NCBI GenBank assembly: GCA_947044405.1
Contig: CAMRHE010000206.1
Coordinates: 2,666,001-2,730,000 of the forward strand
Direction: 5' to 3'
DNA: 64,000 nucleotides
From: Leptodactylus fallax
Lineage: Eukaryota > Chordata > Amphibia > Anura > Leptodactylidae
Numbering within the stretch: position 1 is the stretch's first letter; each line of letters starts with the position of its first letter. The position numbers and the translations under genes were made by a program. The notes under the pieces are model-generated. The model had not been told where the DNA came from. It did not search any database and was given only the letters and a program-made list of their open reading frames with translations. Shown one piece after another: positions 63,548 to 64,000 of the stretch.

Positions 63548-63952
63548 TTTAAAGGGGCTGTCCAATACTCAATATTAATGGTCTTTTCTTAGGATAGGTC
63601 ATCAGTATGAGATAGTTGGGGTCCTCCACTGATCAGCTGTTTTCAGCACCCACTGTATTGGAACTAACACAGAGAATAGAGCCAGAAGCTGACAGCTCCG
63701 TTCACTGTGTAATGGGTGTGGCGGGTTATTGCACCTTATCTCCCATTCAGGTAAATAAGATCTGAGCTGCAATAACTTAGCACAATCACTAGATAGAGGA
63801 TAGAGCTGTCTGCTTCTGACTCCATTTTCTGTTCCCAGAAGAGCTGGATGATGGGGTTCCTGGTTGTAAGACGATAGTTTCAGAGCTATGATGTGATATT
63901 GATGACTTATCCTAAGTATCCTAGTATCCATAGCCCTGAAAATCCCTTTAGT
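63548..63952. mobile_element. Palindromic MITE (AAAGGGGTTGTCC family) in DEAF1 intron 1
   Basis: Left end TTTAAAGGGGCTGTCCAATA; right end GAAAATCCCTTTA. Arms TTAGGATAGGTCATCAGTAT and ATTGATGACTTATCCTAA; AGAGCCAGAAGCTGACAGCTC and GAGCTGTCTGCTTCTGACTC. Confidence 0.82.
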
Positions 63953-64000
63953 CTAAGGTCCCACGCTGCAGAAACGCAGCGTTTTTTTGTTCCAGATTTT
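63953..64000. mobile_element. Left end of a CTAAGGCCCCACG-family MITE, cut by the window edge
   Basis: TCTAAGGTCCCACGCTGCAG, AAACGCAGCGTTTTTTTG is the family's left terminus; the rest lies beyond the window. It follows directly on the previous MITE. Confidence 0.75.

Overview
This is a 64 kb piece of vertebrate nuclear DNA, most likely from an anuran amphibian (a frog or toad, perhaps of the hyloid group). The indications are spliced genes with GT-AG introns, a CpG-rich two-way promoter, Tc1 transposons, Penelope-like fragments with hammerhead-ribozyme cores, and very many palindromic MITEs. Those MITEs include the AAAGGGGTTGTCC, TAAGGCTAGGTTCACAC, CTAAGGCCCCACG and AGAGATGAGCGAA families, which I know from frog genomes. 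The clade is an inference; no marker here fixes a species.

Protein-coding content is confined to the right end. TMEM80, a four-pass ciliary transition-zone membrane protein, lies on the minus strand (stop at 55910, start at 61660) and can be assembled as five coding exons that encode 142 residues. Its second exon is only 17 nt and ends at a minor-spliceosome (U12-type) donor. About 580 bp away, head to head on the plus strand, is the first coding exon of DEAF1 (62239-62392), whose remainder runs off the right edge. The two genes share a CpG-rich promoter with an NRF1-like site and four TTCCGGA (ETS-type) motifs. The same head-to-head pair exists in human, so this is conserved synteny. A possible non-coding first exon of a further minus-strand gene lies at about 22.1-22.3 kb; by synteny EPS8L2 is the first candidate.

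The left 55 kb is an intergenic repeat field. Its landmarks are a nested minisatellite/LINE/solo-LTR stack (5.1-6.8 kb), Penelope-like insertions (9.1-9.5, 10.6-11.9, 40.8-41.0, 43.2-43.3 and 46.5-47.3 kb) and a full-length, young-looking Tc1 element (22.9-24.6 kb). The Tc1 transposase is open throughout, but its second catalytic aspartate is a glutamate. A decayed U6 snRNA copy follows at 24.7 kb. Two Tc1 deletion derivatives share one internal deletion (32.2-33.1 and 40.3-41.5 kb). There is also a hAT relic, a V-SINE, several minisatellites, a MITE cluster at 43.3-45.3 kb, and a composite of two MITE families joined at the same junction three times.

Most long open frames in the window are chance frames through repeats and are not annotated. 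Repeat boundaries are estimates from inverted-repeat ends read by eye.
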